Shown here: positions 43,406-51,432 of the stretch, one piece after another
Layout of the letters: every line of letters starts with the position of its first letter
Numbering within the stretch: the stretch's first letter is position 1
Source: Thermoflexus hugenholtzii
GTDB taxonomy: Bacteria > Chloroflexota > Anaerolineae > Thermoflexales > Thermoflexaceae
Length of the DNA stretch: 64,000 nucleotides
NCBI RefSeq assembly: GCF_018771565.1
Contig: NZ_CP076326.1
Location: 1,984,001 to 2,048,000, forward strand
Reading direction: 5' to 3'
The notes under the pieces: generated by a model
Seen by the model: only the letters and a program-made list of their open reading frames with translations
The model's database searches: none
What the model was told of the DNA's origin: nothing
Made by a program: the position numbers and the translations under genes

Positions 43406-44815
43406 TTAGTCTGCCAGCCCCTCCACCTCCTCGGCTTTCGTCTCCGCCGTCGGCGTTGGGATCGGGCGGAGGAGGGGGACCGGACGCACGTAGCGGGCGA
43501 CCAGCTCCCGGGTGCCGGCCACCCGGAGGCGCTCGAAGAGGAGCGCGAAGCGCGCCTCCAGGGCCTCCCGAATGGGCCCACGCACTTCCTCCGGGAGCTC
43601 CCAGAAGGCCTGCTTGAAGGGCCCCCACGCCCGCTTGCGGGTCTTGTAGTAGAACTGCTCGTCCGTCTCCCCCGGCTTTCGCTCGTCGGCGTGATGAGCC
43701 CGCAGATAGGCGTAGATCTCCTCCCGGAAGGCCACAGGGAGCATCTCGAAGACCAGGTTCTGGAAGCCGGTGGCCAGATGGACTTCGCAGGCCTCGCATT
43801 CCACGAACTTGTGGAAAGCCTCCTCCGGGAGGGTGCTGGCCCCATGCTGCACTGCCCCCGCCAGCCCGTATTCCAGGCGGGCCGCCCGGGAAAGGGCCCG
43901 GAGCGCCTCGAAATCGATGGCCACCTGGGCCAGGGTTCCGTCCGGCAGCACCACCCCGCCGTGGGTGGTGCCTGTCTGCACACTGATCTTGCTGATCCCC
44001 ACCACCTCCCCCAGCTCCCGGCGGTAGCCGTCCATGAAGGCCCGCAGCTCCTCCACCGTGCTGTTCTTGCCGCCCACCTCCCCGATCTCCCCGCCCACGG
44101 AGATCGTCACACCGGGCGGCTCGATGGAGCGGATGTAACGGGTGAGGGCCGCACACAGGGTGTAGTTCAGACGCTGCTGCGCGTCCAGGGTCGGCTGGGA
44201 GAGGTCTACAAGTGTGGAGGTGTCGATGTCGATGTTGTAGAACCCCGCCGCGATGGCCTCCGCCGTGAGATCCCGCACCGCCTGCAGCTCCTTCTCGGGG
44301 TCCCGGGCATAGGCTTTTGCGGAAACCTGGAAATGGTCTCCCTGAAGGAAGAGAGGGCCTGTGAAACCCTCCTTGACGGCGGCCGCCATCAGGACGGCGG
44401 CGTATTCCTCCGGGCGCTGGTCGGTGTAGCCGATCTCGCTGCGGGCGATCTCGAAGATCACAGCCCCCGCCTCCAGCCGCCGCGCCGCCCGGAAGGCCGC
44501 CCGGCCCATGTCGTAGGTCATCCCCCGCAGGTTCATGGCCGGGACAGTGAAGGTCGGGGGAATCTCCCCCCGGCCTCGTGCCGCGTAGAGGGCGTGGATG
44601 GAGGCCGGGATGACCCCCAGCGCCTGGGCGATGCCGTAGATCCACCAGCGGGCCTCCGCCCGCTCCGGTGGGGAGCCGAAGACCGCCTGATGAACCAGCT
44701 CGTCGATCCCCTGCGCGCGGATCCAGAGGGGATCGTGCACCTCCACCCGGCCGTCGGCCAGGGCCAGCGCCTCCCCCCACCGTGGCCGCCGCAAACGATC
44801 CCGGACATCGATCAT
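43406..44815 (-). CDS. Class II fructose-bisphosphate aldolase-like protein
   Basis: 469 residues, much longer than usual class II aldolases (about 280-350). The zinc-binding LFLQGDHFQVS, GFYNIDIDTSTLVDLS, SVGGEIGEVGGKNST, VQTGTTHGGVVLPDG and AVQHGASTLPEEAF lie in the order expected of the family, so zinc-dependent aldol cleavage of a sugar phosphate is likely. About 60 extra N-terminal residues and 130 C-terminal residues (FVECEACEVHLATGFQN onward, many aromatic and charged residues) are added. Substrate may be fructose or tagatose bisphosphate or something else. ATG follows CAGGAGG. Confidence 0.82.
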   Translation of the reverse strand: MIDVRDRLRRPRWGEALALADGRVEVHDPLWIRAQGIDELVHQAVFGSPPERAEARWWIYGIAQALGVIPASIHALYAARGRGEIPPTFTVPAMNLRGMTYDMGRAAFRAARRLEAGAVIFEIARSEIGYTDQRPEEYAAVLMAAAVKEGFTGPLFLQGDHFQVSAKAYARDPEKELQAVRDLTAEAIAAGFYNIDIDTSTLVDLSQPTLDAQQRLNYTLCAALTRYIRSIEPPGVTISVGGEIGEVGGKNSTVEELRAFMDGYRRELGEVVGISKISVQTGTTHGGVVLPDGTLAQVAIDFEALRALSRAARLEYGLAGAVQHGASTLPEEAFHKFVECEACEVHLATGFQNLVFEMLPVAFREEIYAYLRAHHADERKPGETDEQFYYKTRKRAWGPFKQAFWELPEEVRGPIREALEARFALLFERLRVAGTRELVARYVRPVPLLRPIPTPTAETKAEEVEGLAD

Positions 44816-44881
44816 GCGAAGACCTCCTGCAACATTAGGATTCTGAGCGCGCCCCTCTCGCTCCGCTCCTTATGAATCCCA

Positions 44882-45298
44882 TCACTCGGCCGAAGGCGTG
44901 ACCTCCGTCTCCGGGGATGAGGAGCCGGTTCGGCGCGGGGAGCGCCTCGGGCCCGATGGGGCGGCCTCCGTCCGTTTCCGACGCCCCCGTGGGGTCGGCG
45001 CGGGAGGCGCTTCCTCCTCCGGCTTGAGGGCTGGGGCCTCCATCCCGGCGGGCGGCTCCGGCGACGGGGAGGCGGCCGCTTCGGGCGCGGGGGAAGCCGG
45101 CTCGGCCCCCACCGGGGCGACCGTCGGGGCCGCCCGGCGCAGCTCCGCCAGGCCGATCTTCACCCGCCGGCGGCAGAAGGGACATTCCCGCATTCCATAG
45201 CGGGCGTTCTCCGCCAGCGCCTGGGCCAGGATCCCCGCCGCTTCCTCCCGGGAGACGGAGAACGGCCGGCCGCAATACGGACAGCGCGTGCGCAGCAT
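44882..45298 (-). CDS. Zinc-ribbon protein with long disordered tail
   Basis: 138 residues. N-terminal 45 residues hold two Cys pairs, CPYCGRPF and CPFCRRRV, likely one zinc ribbon. After residue about 55 the chain is low-complexity Pro/Ala/Glu/Arg (many PEPPAG- and RRKR-like stretches), probably disordered, acidic then basic. No family recognised. ATG follows a GGAGGCGC site. Transcribed toward the aldolase gene with a 66-bp gap; divergent from lgt. Confidence 0.68.
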   Translation of the reverse strand: MLRTRCPYCGRPFSVSREEAAGILAQALAENARYGMRECPFCRRRVKIGLAELRRAAPTVAPVGAEPASPAPEAAASPSPEPPAGMEAPALKPEEEAPPAPTPRGRRKRTEAAPSGPRRSPRRTGSSSPETEVTPSAE

Positions 45299-45434
45299 GC
45301 GCGCCTCCTCAGGTCTTCCATCGAACGCATCGCTCCCATTTTAGCATCGCATCCCCGCCGGCCCATCCCAGCGGGCGGGATATAATGAGGGGCAGGCCCC
45401 ACAGGGCCGCCATTCCTGAACAGGAGGTCCATCG

Positions 45435-46313
45435 ATGTTCTGCCCGCCGGGGACAACCGGAGCGATCCTGTGCGTGGGGAATTTCGCCATCCGGGCCTAC
45501 GGGCTGCTGCTGATGATCGGGATCCTCCTGGGCGCCTACCTGGCGGCGGCGGAAGCCCGCCGTCGGGGGGAGAACCCCGATCATGTGTGGGATGGCCTGC
45601 TGATCGTCTTCCTGCTGGGTCTGATCGGCGCGCGCCTTTACCACGTGTTCTCCAACCCGGAAGGCGCTGTCGGCTGGTCCTACTACCGGGAGAACCCGAT
45701 CAAGATCCTCTACATCTGGGAAGGGGGGCTCGCCATCTACGGGGCCCTCATCGGGGGGCTGATCGGGTTCTTCCTTTACGCCTACCGCCACCGACTGGCG
45801 GTCTGGCGCTGGCTGGACATCACGGCGCCTTCGATTCTGGTGGGCCAGGCCATCGGCCGCTGGGGGAATTTCTTCAACCAGGAGCTCTACGGCCCGCCCA
45901 CCACCCTCCCCTGGGGCATCCCCATCCCCCTGGAGCGCCGCCTGCCGCAACACCTCACCCTGCCCCCGGAGACCCGTTTCCACCCGGTGTTCCTGTATGA
46001 ATCCCTCTGGAACACCCTGGGCTTCCTGATCCTGTTCAACTTGAGCCGGCGGCTGGGGCATCGTTTGCTGGAGGGGGACCTCTTCGCCCTCTATTTGATC
46101 TGGTATCCGGTGGGACGCCTGTGGATCGAGACCCTGCGGCCGGACGCGTGGAAGCTGGGGAACATCGCCGCGGCCCAGGTCTTCTCCCTGATCGCCCTGG
46201 CGGCCGGGCTGGCCATCCTGATCCGGAACCGGCTCCCCGGGCGAATACGGGGAGCGAAGGCTCCTACCGAAATGCCGGAGACAAAGACTCCCACCGGGAT
46301 GTCCGAGGCCTGA
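45435..46313 (+). CDS. lgt: Prolipoprotein diacylglyceryl transferase
   Basis: 292 residues, about seven membrane helices. Transfers diacylglycerol to the lipobox cysteine of prolipoproteins in the cytoplasmic membrane. The N-terminus with IRAYGLLLMIGILLG, the IWEGGLAIYGALIGGLIG helix, the signature IGRWGNFFNQELYG and a late RLWIETLRPD fit Lgt. The preceding GAACAGGAGG and a TATAAT at 45381-45386 give a local promoter and ribosome site. The Cys at position 2 of the chain is not conserved and is not itself a signal. Confidence 0.94.
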   Translation: MFCPPGTTGAILCVGNFAIRAYGLLLMIGILLGAYLAAAEARRRGENPDHVWDGLLIVFLLGLIGARLYHVFSNPEGAVGWSYYRENPIKILYIWEGGLAIYGALIGGLIGFFLYAYRHRLAVWRWLDITAPSILVGQAIGRWGNFFNQELYGPPTTLPWGIPIPLERRLPQHLTLPPETRFHPVFLYESLWNTLGFLILFNLSRRLGHRLLEGDLFALYLIWYPVGRLWIETLRPDAWKLGNIAAAQVFSLIALAAGLAILIRNRLPGRIRGAKAPTEMPETKTPTGMSEA

Positions 46314-46373
46314 TCTTCCTATGGAACCCGGAGGCAAGCCGAGCGGACCCGGGTCTCGTCTTGGTGGCGGACC

Positions 46374-47036
46374 GTGAAACCGCTTCCCTTCCCGGTGAAA
46401 TGGATGGATCTCCGGCGAGGAGTCCGAATCCTCAGCGCGATCCTCATCGTCCTTCTCCTCGCCGCCCTGGGGACAGCCTGGACGGTCTCCCACCTGGAGG
46501 AACGGGATCCCTTCTGCGCCGGCTGTCACCTGCGACCGGAGATCACCTACGTGGGTCGAGCGGCTGCCGCGCGGGGAAGCCGACCGGTCGACCTGGCCGC
46601 TGCCCACGCGAGGGCCGGCCTCCCCTGCGTGGCCTGTCATCGAGGGGATTCTTCCCTCCCCGATCGCGTCCGCACCCTCGCCCTGGGCGCGTGGAACGCG
46701 GCCCGGACGCCCTTCACGCCGCCGGACGTTCCCCATCACCCGGTACGCATGCCCGGCCTCCCGGAGAACAGCTGCCGCCTCTGCCACGTCCGGGAGCCCG
46801 CCCGGGCAGGGATCCCGCCCGACACGACGAACCCGGTGATGGCCGAGGGGTTCGAGAACCACTTCCACACGGATCTGTTCCGGCCGGACCTCCAGACCTC
46901 CGTGGGGTGCGTGGATTGTCATCGCGCGCACATGGAGACGGTGACGCCCTTCTTTATCATGCAGGAGATCGTGATCCCGGCCTGCGAGCGCTGCCATCGG
47001 GAGGTCGGCCGGGGACCCCTTCGAATGGGACCATGA
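46374..47036 (+). CDS. Five-heme membrane-anchored cytochrome c, NapC/NrfH-like
   Basis: 220 residues. One N-terminal membrane helix (ILSAILIVLLLAALGTAWTV) then five CxxCH heme sites: CAGCH, CVACH, CRLCH, CVDCH and CERCH. NapC/NirT proteins usually have four hemes, so this is an extended or separate variety. It likely moves electrons from quinol to a periplasmic or external partner. GTG 46374 is the assumed start; ATG 46404 (MDLRRG) is also possible. The stop overlaps the ATG of the next gene (ATGA). Confidence 0.85.
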   Translation: MKPLPFPVKWMDLRRGVRILSAILIVLLLAALGTAWTVSHLEERDPFCAGCHLRPEITYVGRAAAARGSRPVDLAAAHARAGLPCVACHRGDSSLPDRVRTLALGAWNAARTPFTPPDVPHHPVRMPGLPENSCRLCHVREPARAGIPPDTTNPVMAEGFENHFHTDLFRPDLQTSVGCVDCHRAHMETVTPFFIMQEIVIPACERCHREVGRGPLRMGP

Positions 47037-48238
47037 AGCCACGGCGCTGGCTTTTTGTATCTGTTCCTCTGTGGGGCCACCTGGACTATGGGGGCTACCT
47101 GGATCTGGCGGTCGCCCTCGCCCGACGCGGGGAGCGGGTGCTGTGGGCCAGCGGATCCCTGGTGCAGGAAGCGGTGGTCCGCCGGGGCCTCCCCTTTGTC
47201 CCGCTGCCCTCCGTGGGCTGGCGATGGCTGCCCCCGCTCCCCTCGGATGTTCCTCCCATGGAGCGGGCGCGACGGCGTCGGGAGCGAGCGCTGGAGGCCT
47301 GGCTCCAGCCTGAAGCGCATGCGCGGGCGCTGCGCGCCCTGAGCTCCCTGATTGAAGCCTGGCGCCCGGATTGGATCGTGGCGGAGCCTTTCGCCGGCGT
47401 CGCGGCCTGGGCGGCGGAGCGATACGAGCTTCCTCTGATCGTCGTGGGGTTCCCCGCCGGGCGCTGGCCGGCCCCAGCCACTCCAGAGGCCCAGGTCGAG
47501 GTGGAAGCGGCCCGAGCCCGGCTGGCAGAAATCGCCGCCCGTCTCGGCCTGGCCGGCCGCTACTGGCGGGCGGACCCCTTCCCCCAGATCACCTCCCCAT
47601 ATGCCCACGTCGTTTTCTTCCCCGCCGACTGGTTCGTCGATCTGGACCGCCTGGATCCCCAGAACCGGTTCTTCGGGGGACGTCGGAAGGCCTCGACGGT
47701 TCCACCTCTCCCACGCTCGCGTCCCCGCGTCCTGATCACCCTGGGCAGCACCTTCACCGGGGATCCCGCCTTCTTCATCGGGGCGGCCCGCGCGGTGCAG
47801 GCCCTGGGCGGCGAGCCCCTCCTGGTCCTCGGGAGGAGCCCCTTCGCCCCCGGGCTTCGGGAGGCTGTGGCGCGGGCGCTTCCCGATCTCCCGCTCTGGG
47901 ACTGGGTGGACTACGCGGCCGTGTTCCCGCAACTGGATCTGGTGATCCACCACGGGGGGATGGGGACCACCCATGCCGCTCTGGTTTACGGCGTCCCCCA
48001 GCTGGTGGTCCCGCATGCGGGGGAACAGCATCTGCAGGCCCGTCGGGTGGAAGCCGCGGGAGTCGGGCTTTCCATGCGGCCCGCCGAGGCCACCCCTCTC
48101 CGATGGCGGCAGCTCATCGCCACCCTGCTGCAGGAGCCCACCTTCCGGGATCGCGCACAGATGTGGGCGCAACGGATGGAGGCGGCCGGCGGCGTGGAGG
48201 AGGCCGCCGCGCAGCTGATCGAAAGCAGGGAGCCATAG
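47033..48238 (+). CDS. UGT/MGT-like glycosyltransferase (GT1 type)
   Basis: 401 residues, GT-B fold. Start VPLWGHLDYGGYLDLAVALARRGERVLWA is the acceptor-domain opening of macrolide/steryl glycosyltransferases, and HHGGMGTTHAALVYGVPQLVVPHAGEQHLQARRVEAAG (positions about 317-354) is the donor-site motif of GT1 enzymes. Transfers an activated sugar to a small lipophilic acceptor such as a carotenoid, sterol-like or polyketide compound. Translationally coupled to the five-heme cytochrome gene by a four-base overlap, though a functional link is not obvious. Confidence 0.88.
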   Translation: MKPRRWLFVSVPLWGHLDYGGYLDLAVALARRGERVLWASGSLVQEAVVRRGLPFVPLPSVGWRWLPPLPSDVPPMERARRRRERALEAWLQPEAHARALRALSSLIEAWRPDWIVAEPFAGVAAWAAERYELPLIVVGFPAGRWPAPATPEAQVEVEAARARLAEIAARLGLAGRYWRADPFPQITSPYAHVVFFPADWFVDLDRLDPQNRFFGGRRKASTVPPLPRSRPRVLITLGSTFTGDPAFFIGAARAVQALGGEPLLVLGRSPFAPGLREAVARALPDLPLWDWVDYAAVFPQLDLVIHHGGMGTTHAALVYGVPQLVVPHAGEQHLQARRVEAAGVGLSMRPAEATPLRWRQLIATLLQEPTFRDRAQMWAQRMEAAGGVEEAAAQLIESREP

Positions 48239-48349
48239 GGGGCTTCGGCTTCAGAGCCTTCAAGTTGTAGGTCGAAATGAATTTCGACCGCTATCCCAGC
48301 CGGTGCGCCCCCCCGACCGTCCACCGCGGTCCAGATCCATCTTCTCCAC

Positions 48350-49056
48350 GCCGATTGAAATCGGCCTTCCAAAGCGCTATGCGCCGGGCGTCGGCCTTCG
48401 CCGACGCAAAAGACAATTCTCCGGTCGGCGCAGGCCGACCGCGGGCCGAAGGCCTCCCCAGGCCGAATTCATTCGGCGCGCATGCCGACCGTCGGCCGAA
48501 GGCCTTCGTGCCGATTGAAATCGGCCTTCCAAGGCGCTGCACGCCAAGCGTCGGCCTTCGCCGACGCAAGCGACGTTCCTCGGTCGGCGCAGGCCGACCG
48601 TTGGCCGAAGGCCCCCCCAGGCCGAATTCATTCGGCATGCAGGCCGACCGTTGGCCGAAGGCCCCCCCAGGCCGAATTCATTCGGCGCGCATGCCGACCG
48701 CGGGCCGAAGGCCTTCGTGCCGATTGAAATCGGCCTTCCAAGGCGCTGCACGCCAAGCGTCGGCCTTCGCCGACGCAAAAGACAATCCTCCGGTCGGCGC
48801 AGGCCGACCGTTGGCCGAAGGCCCCCCCAGGCCGAATTCATTCGGCGCGCAGGCCGACCACCGGCCGAAGGCCTTCGTGCCGATGGAAATCGGTCCCTCC
48901 AGGCGCTGCACGCCAAGCGTCGGCCTTCGCCGACGCAAAAGACAATTCTCCGGTCGGCGCAGGCCGACCGTCGGCCGAAGGCCCCCCCAGGCCGAATTCA
49001 TTCGGCATGCAGGCCGACCACCGGCCGAAGGCCTCCTCAGGCCGCATTCATTCGGC
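48350..49056. repeat. Array of about 160-bp units built from short palindromes
   Basis: Units start at 48350, 48510, 48719 and 48879 (spacing 160, 209, 160). The 209-bp and last units hold an extra 50-bp sub-repeat. Each unit is a string of small hairpins: GCCGAT-TGAA-ATCGGC, CGTCGGC-CTTC-GCCGACG, GGTCGGC-GCAG-GCCGACC, a GGCCGAAGGCC type, and GCCGAA-TTCA-TTCGGC (the last at 48462, 48621, 48671, 48831, 48991 and, altered, 49041). A related hairpin GTCGAAA-TGAA-TTTCGAC is at 48273-48290. It fills most of the 932-bp gap 48239-49170, which holds no gene. Open frames running through it are produced by the repeats. Confidence 0.88.
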
Positions 49057-49170
49057 ATGCCGGCCATCCGGCCGGAATTGCCCGCGCTTGACAAAATCCG
49101 GCCACATCGACAAGGATGGCTATCGGTCCTTCCCGGACCCCCTATCATCCTCATAACTGGGAGACCGACC

Positions 49171-50400
49171 ATGGCCGTCGAGATCGTATCTGCCATCCGA
49201 CAGGCGGTGGAAGCCCGCCGGGAGGAGATCCTGCGCTTCTTCTTCGACATCGTGGCCATCCCCAGCTACGACGCTCAGATTCGGGCGGTTGGGGAGCGGG
49301 TCGCCGAGGAGATGCGCCGCCTGGGCTTCGAGGAGGTCCGCTTCGACGTCATGGGCAACATCCTGGGCCGCATCGGCCACGGCCCACGGATCCTGGTCTA
49401 CGACAGCCACCTGGACACCGTGGGCATCGGGGACCCGGAGCAGTGGGCTTGGGATCCCTTCCGGGGACGGCTGGAGGGCGATCTCTTCTATGCCCGAGGG
49501 ACCTGCGACGAGAAAGGATCCACCCCCGGCATGGTCTACGGGCTGGCCATCGCCCGGGACCTGGGCTTGCTGGAGGGATGGACAGTGTATTACTTCGGCA
49601 ATATGGAGGAATGGTGCGACGGCCTGGCCCCCAACGTCTTTGTGGAGGTGGATCCGAAGATCCGCCCGGACGCGGTGGTGATCGGGGAGCCCACAGGCCT
49701 GCGGGTCTATCGGGGCCATCGTGGGCGGGTGGAGCTGAAGGTAATAGCCAAGGGACGCAGCGCCCACGCCGCCTCCAACTGGCTGGGGGACAACGCCATC
49801 TACAAGATGCTCCCGGTCATCGCTGGCATCCGCGACCTGGACCCCCGGCTGAAGTCGCACGAGTTCCTGGGGAAGGGCACGATCACCGTCACCATGATCG
49901 AAAGCCGCACGCCCTCCATCAACGCCGTCCCCGACGAATGCACCATCTACATCGACCGCCGGCTGACCTTTGGGGAGACCAAGGAGGAAGCCCTGGCCCA
50001 GGTGGAGTCCTGCATCCCGCCGGAGCATCGGGAGAGCATCCGCGTGGAGATCCTCCGCTATGAGGACCCCAGCTACACGGGCTTCCGGTATCCGGTGGAG
50101 AAATACTTCCCCGCCTGGGCCATGGAGGAATCCCATCCCCTGGTGCAGGCCGGGCAGGCGACCATCGAGGCCCTGTGGGGGGAGCGGCGGCCCACCGGGA
50201 AGTGGGATTTCTCCACCAACGGCACCTACTGGGCCGGGAAAGCCGGCATCCCCAGCATCGGCTTCGGCCCGGGGGATGAAACCTACGCCCATCGGGTGGA
50301 TGAGCACATCTCCCTCAGCGAGGTGGTGGAAGCCACCGCCTTCTACGCCCTCTTCCCCTCCATGCTGCGGAACGCCCTGAGCGCCTCGCGGGGCGTGTGA
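49171..50400 (+). CDS. ygeY: M20-family metallohydrolase, YgeY type
   Basis: 409 residues, cytoplasmic. Dinuclear-zinc amidohydrolase/peptidase: YDSHLDTVG, the bridging Asp/Glu region ARGTCDEKGST and NMEEWCDGLAP, GEPTGLRVYRGHRGRVEL, then the dimerisation domain and a late GDETYAHRVDEHISL. The YgeY branch (related to DapE/ArgE and linked to selenium-dependent purine and ureide catabolism in enterobacteria) usually sits beside ygeW, as it does here. Probably deacylates or decarbamoylates an amino acid derivative. ATG 49171 has GGGAG upstream. The 707-residue open frame that continues upstream is repeat DNA, not gene. Confidence 0.9.
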   Translation: MAVEIVSAIRQAVEARREEILRFFFDIVAIPSYDAQIRAVGERVAEEMRRLGFEEVRFDVMGNILGRIGHGPRILVYDSHLDTVGIGDPEQWAWDPFRGRLEGDLFYARGTCDEKGSTPGMVYGLAIARDLGLLEGWTVYYFGNMEEWCDGLAPNVFVEVDPKIRPDAVVIGEPTGLRVYRGHRGRVELKVIAKGRSAHAASNWLGDNAIYKMLPVIAGIRDLDPRLKSHEFLGKGTITVTMIESRTPSINAVPDECTIYIDRRLTFGETKEEALAQVESCIPPEHRESIRVEILRYEDPSYTGFRYPVEKYFPAWAMEESHPLVQAGQATIEALWGERRPTGKWDFSTNGTYWAGKAGIPSIGFGPGDETYAHRVDEHISLSEVVEATAFYALFPSMLRNALSASRGV

Positions 50401-50431
50401 ACGCGCAATCTCATCATCAGGGAGGACGCCC

Positions 50432-51412
50432 ATGCAGACCCATCTGCGCGGCCGTGATGTGATCAGCGACCTGGACCTCTCCGTGGAGGAGGTCCAGACG
50501 GTGTTGGACGTGGCCTTCGACCTCAAGATGAAGCAGGCCATGGGGATCCCGCATCGCTACCTGGAAGGGAAGACCATGGCCATGCTCTTTTTCTACAGCA
50601 GCACCCGCACCCGCGCCTCCTTCGAGGCGGGCCTGGCCCAGCTCGGGGGGCACCCCGCCTTCATCGAATCCAAGACCACCCAGATCGCCCACGGAGACAC
50701 CGCCAAGGAGATCGGGGAGATCTACGGGCGCTACTTCGACGCCATCGCCATCCGCCATGTGGACTGGGGGGTGGGTAACCGCTACATCACCGAAGTGGCC
50801 CGCTACAGCCGGGCGCCGGTCCTCAACATGCAGTGCGATATCTACCACCCCTTCCAGATCCTGGCGGACCTGATGACCCTGGTGGAGAAGAAGGGACGGG
50901 ACCTGCGGGGGAAGAAGATCGCCGTCACCTGGGCCTACGCGGCCAGCTACCAGAAGCCCCTCTCGGTCCCCCAGTCCCTGATCCTGCAGCTCACCCGCTT
51001 CGGGATGCATGTGGTCCTGGCCCATCCCCCCGAGTTCAAACTGATGCCGGACATCGTGGAGCAGGCGCGGGAGAACGCCCGCCGCTTCGGCGGAGTTTTC
51101 GAGATCACCGACAACATGGATGAGGCCTTCCGGGACGCCGACGCGGTCTACCCCAAGAGCTGGGGATGCTGGCTGACCACCACCGACCCGGAGGAGAGCG
51201 CCCGCATCGCCCGCAAGTATCAGGACTGGATCGCCGACGAGCGACGGATGCAGCTGGCCCGCCCGGACGCCATCTACATGCACTGCCTGCCCGCCGACCG
51301 CGGCCTCGAAGTCACCGACGCCGTGATCGACGGCCCTCAATCCGTGGTCTACGATCAGGCGGAGAACCGCCTGCACGTCCAGAAGGCCGTGATGGCCCTG
51401 GTCATGCGCTGA
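50432..51412 (+). CDS. ygeW: Knotted carbamoyltransferase, YgeW type
   Basis: 326 residues. Member of the aspartate/ornithine carbamoyltransferase superfamily: carbamoyl-phosphate site STRTRASFEAG, the segment HGDTAKEIGEIYGRYFDAIAIRH (positions about 89-111) and late HCLPADRGLEVTDAVIDGPQSVV. The family's amino acceptor is unresolved in the better-known members. Together with carbamate kinase it can run in the catabolic direction, releasing carbamoyl phosphate from a carbamoylated amine to make ATP. Shorter than E. coli YgeW (about 395). ATG follows AGGGAGGACG, 31 bp after ygeY. Confidence 0.9.
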   Translation: MQTHLRGRDVISDLDLSVEEVQTVLDVAFDLKMKQAMGIPHRYLEGKTMAMLFFYSSTRTRASFEAGLAQLGGHPAFIESKTTQIAHGDTAKEIGEIYGRYFDAIAIRHVDWGVGNRYITEVARYSRAPVLNMQCDIYHPFQILADLMTLVEKKGRDLRGKKIAVTWAYAASYQKPLSVPQSLILQLTRFGMHVVLAHPPEFKLMPDIVEQARENARRFGGVFEITDNMDEAFRDADAVYPKSWGCWLTTTDPEESARIARKYQDWIADERRMQLARPDAIYMHCLPADRGLEVTDAVIDGPQSVVYDQAENRLHVQKAVMALVMR

Positions 51413-51432
51413 GCCCAACCCCGGAGGTGCGG

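Noticed and set aside
44882-45298. Coiled-coil or repeat protein call for the Pro/Ala/Glu tail
   Set aside because: The tail is low-complexity and proline-rich, so disorder is more likely than a coiled coil.
48350-49056. CRISPR array
   Set aside because: Units are 160 bp and almost identical throughout; there are no unique spacers of constant length and no cas genes in the window.
48277-49170. Open frames through the palindromic array, including a 236-residue extension of ygeY
   Set aside because: The same reading-through occurs in several frames on both strands and the peptides are repeats of the DNA unit. The 160-bp period is not a multiple of three.
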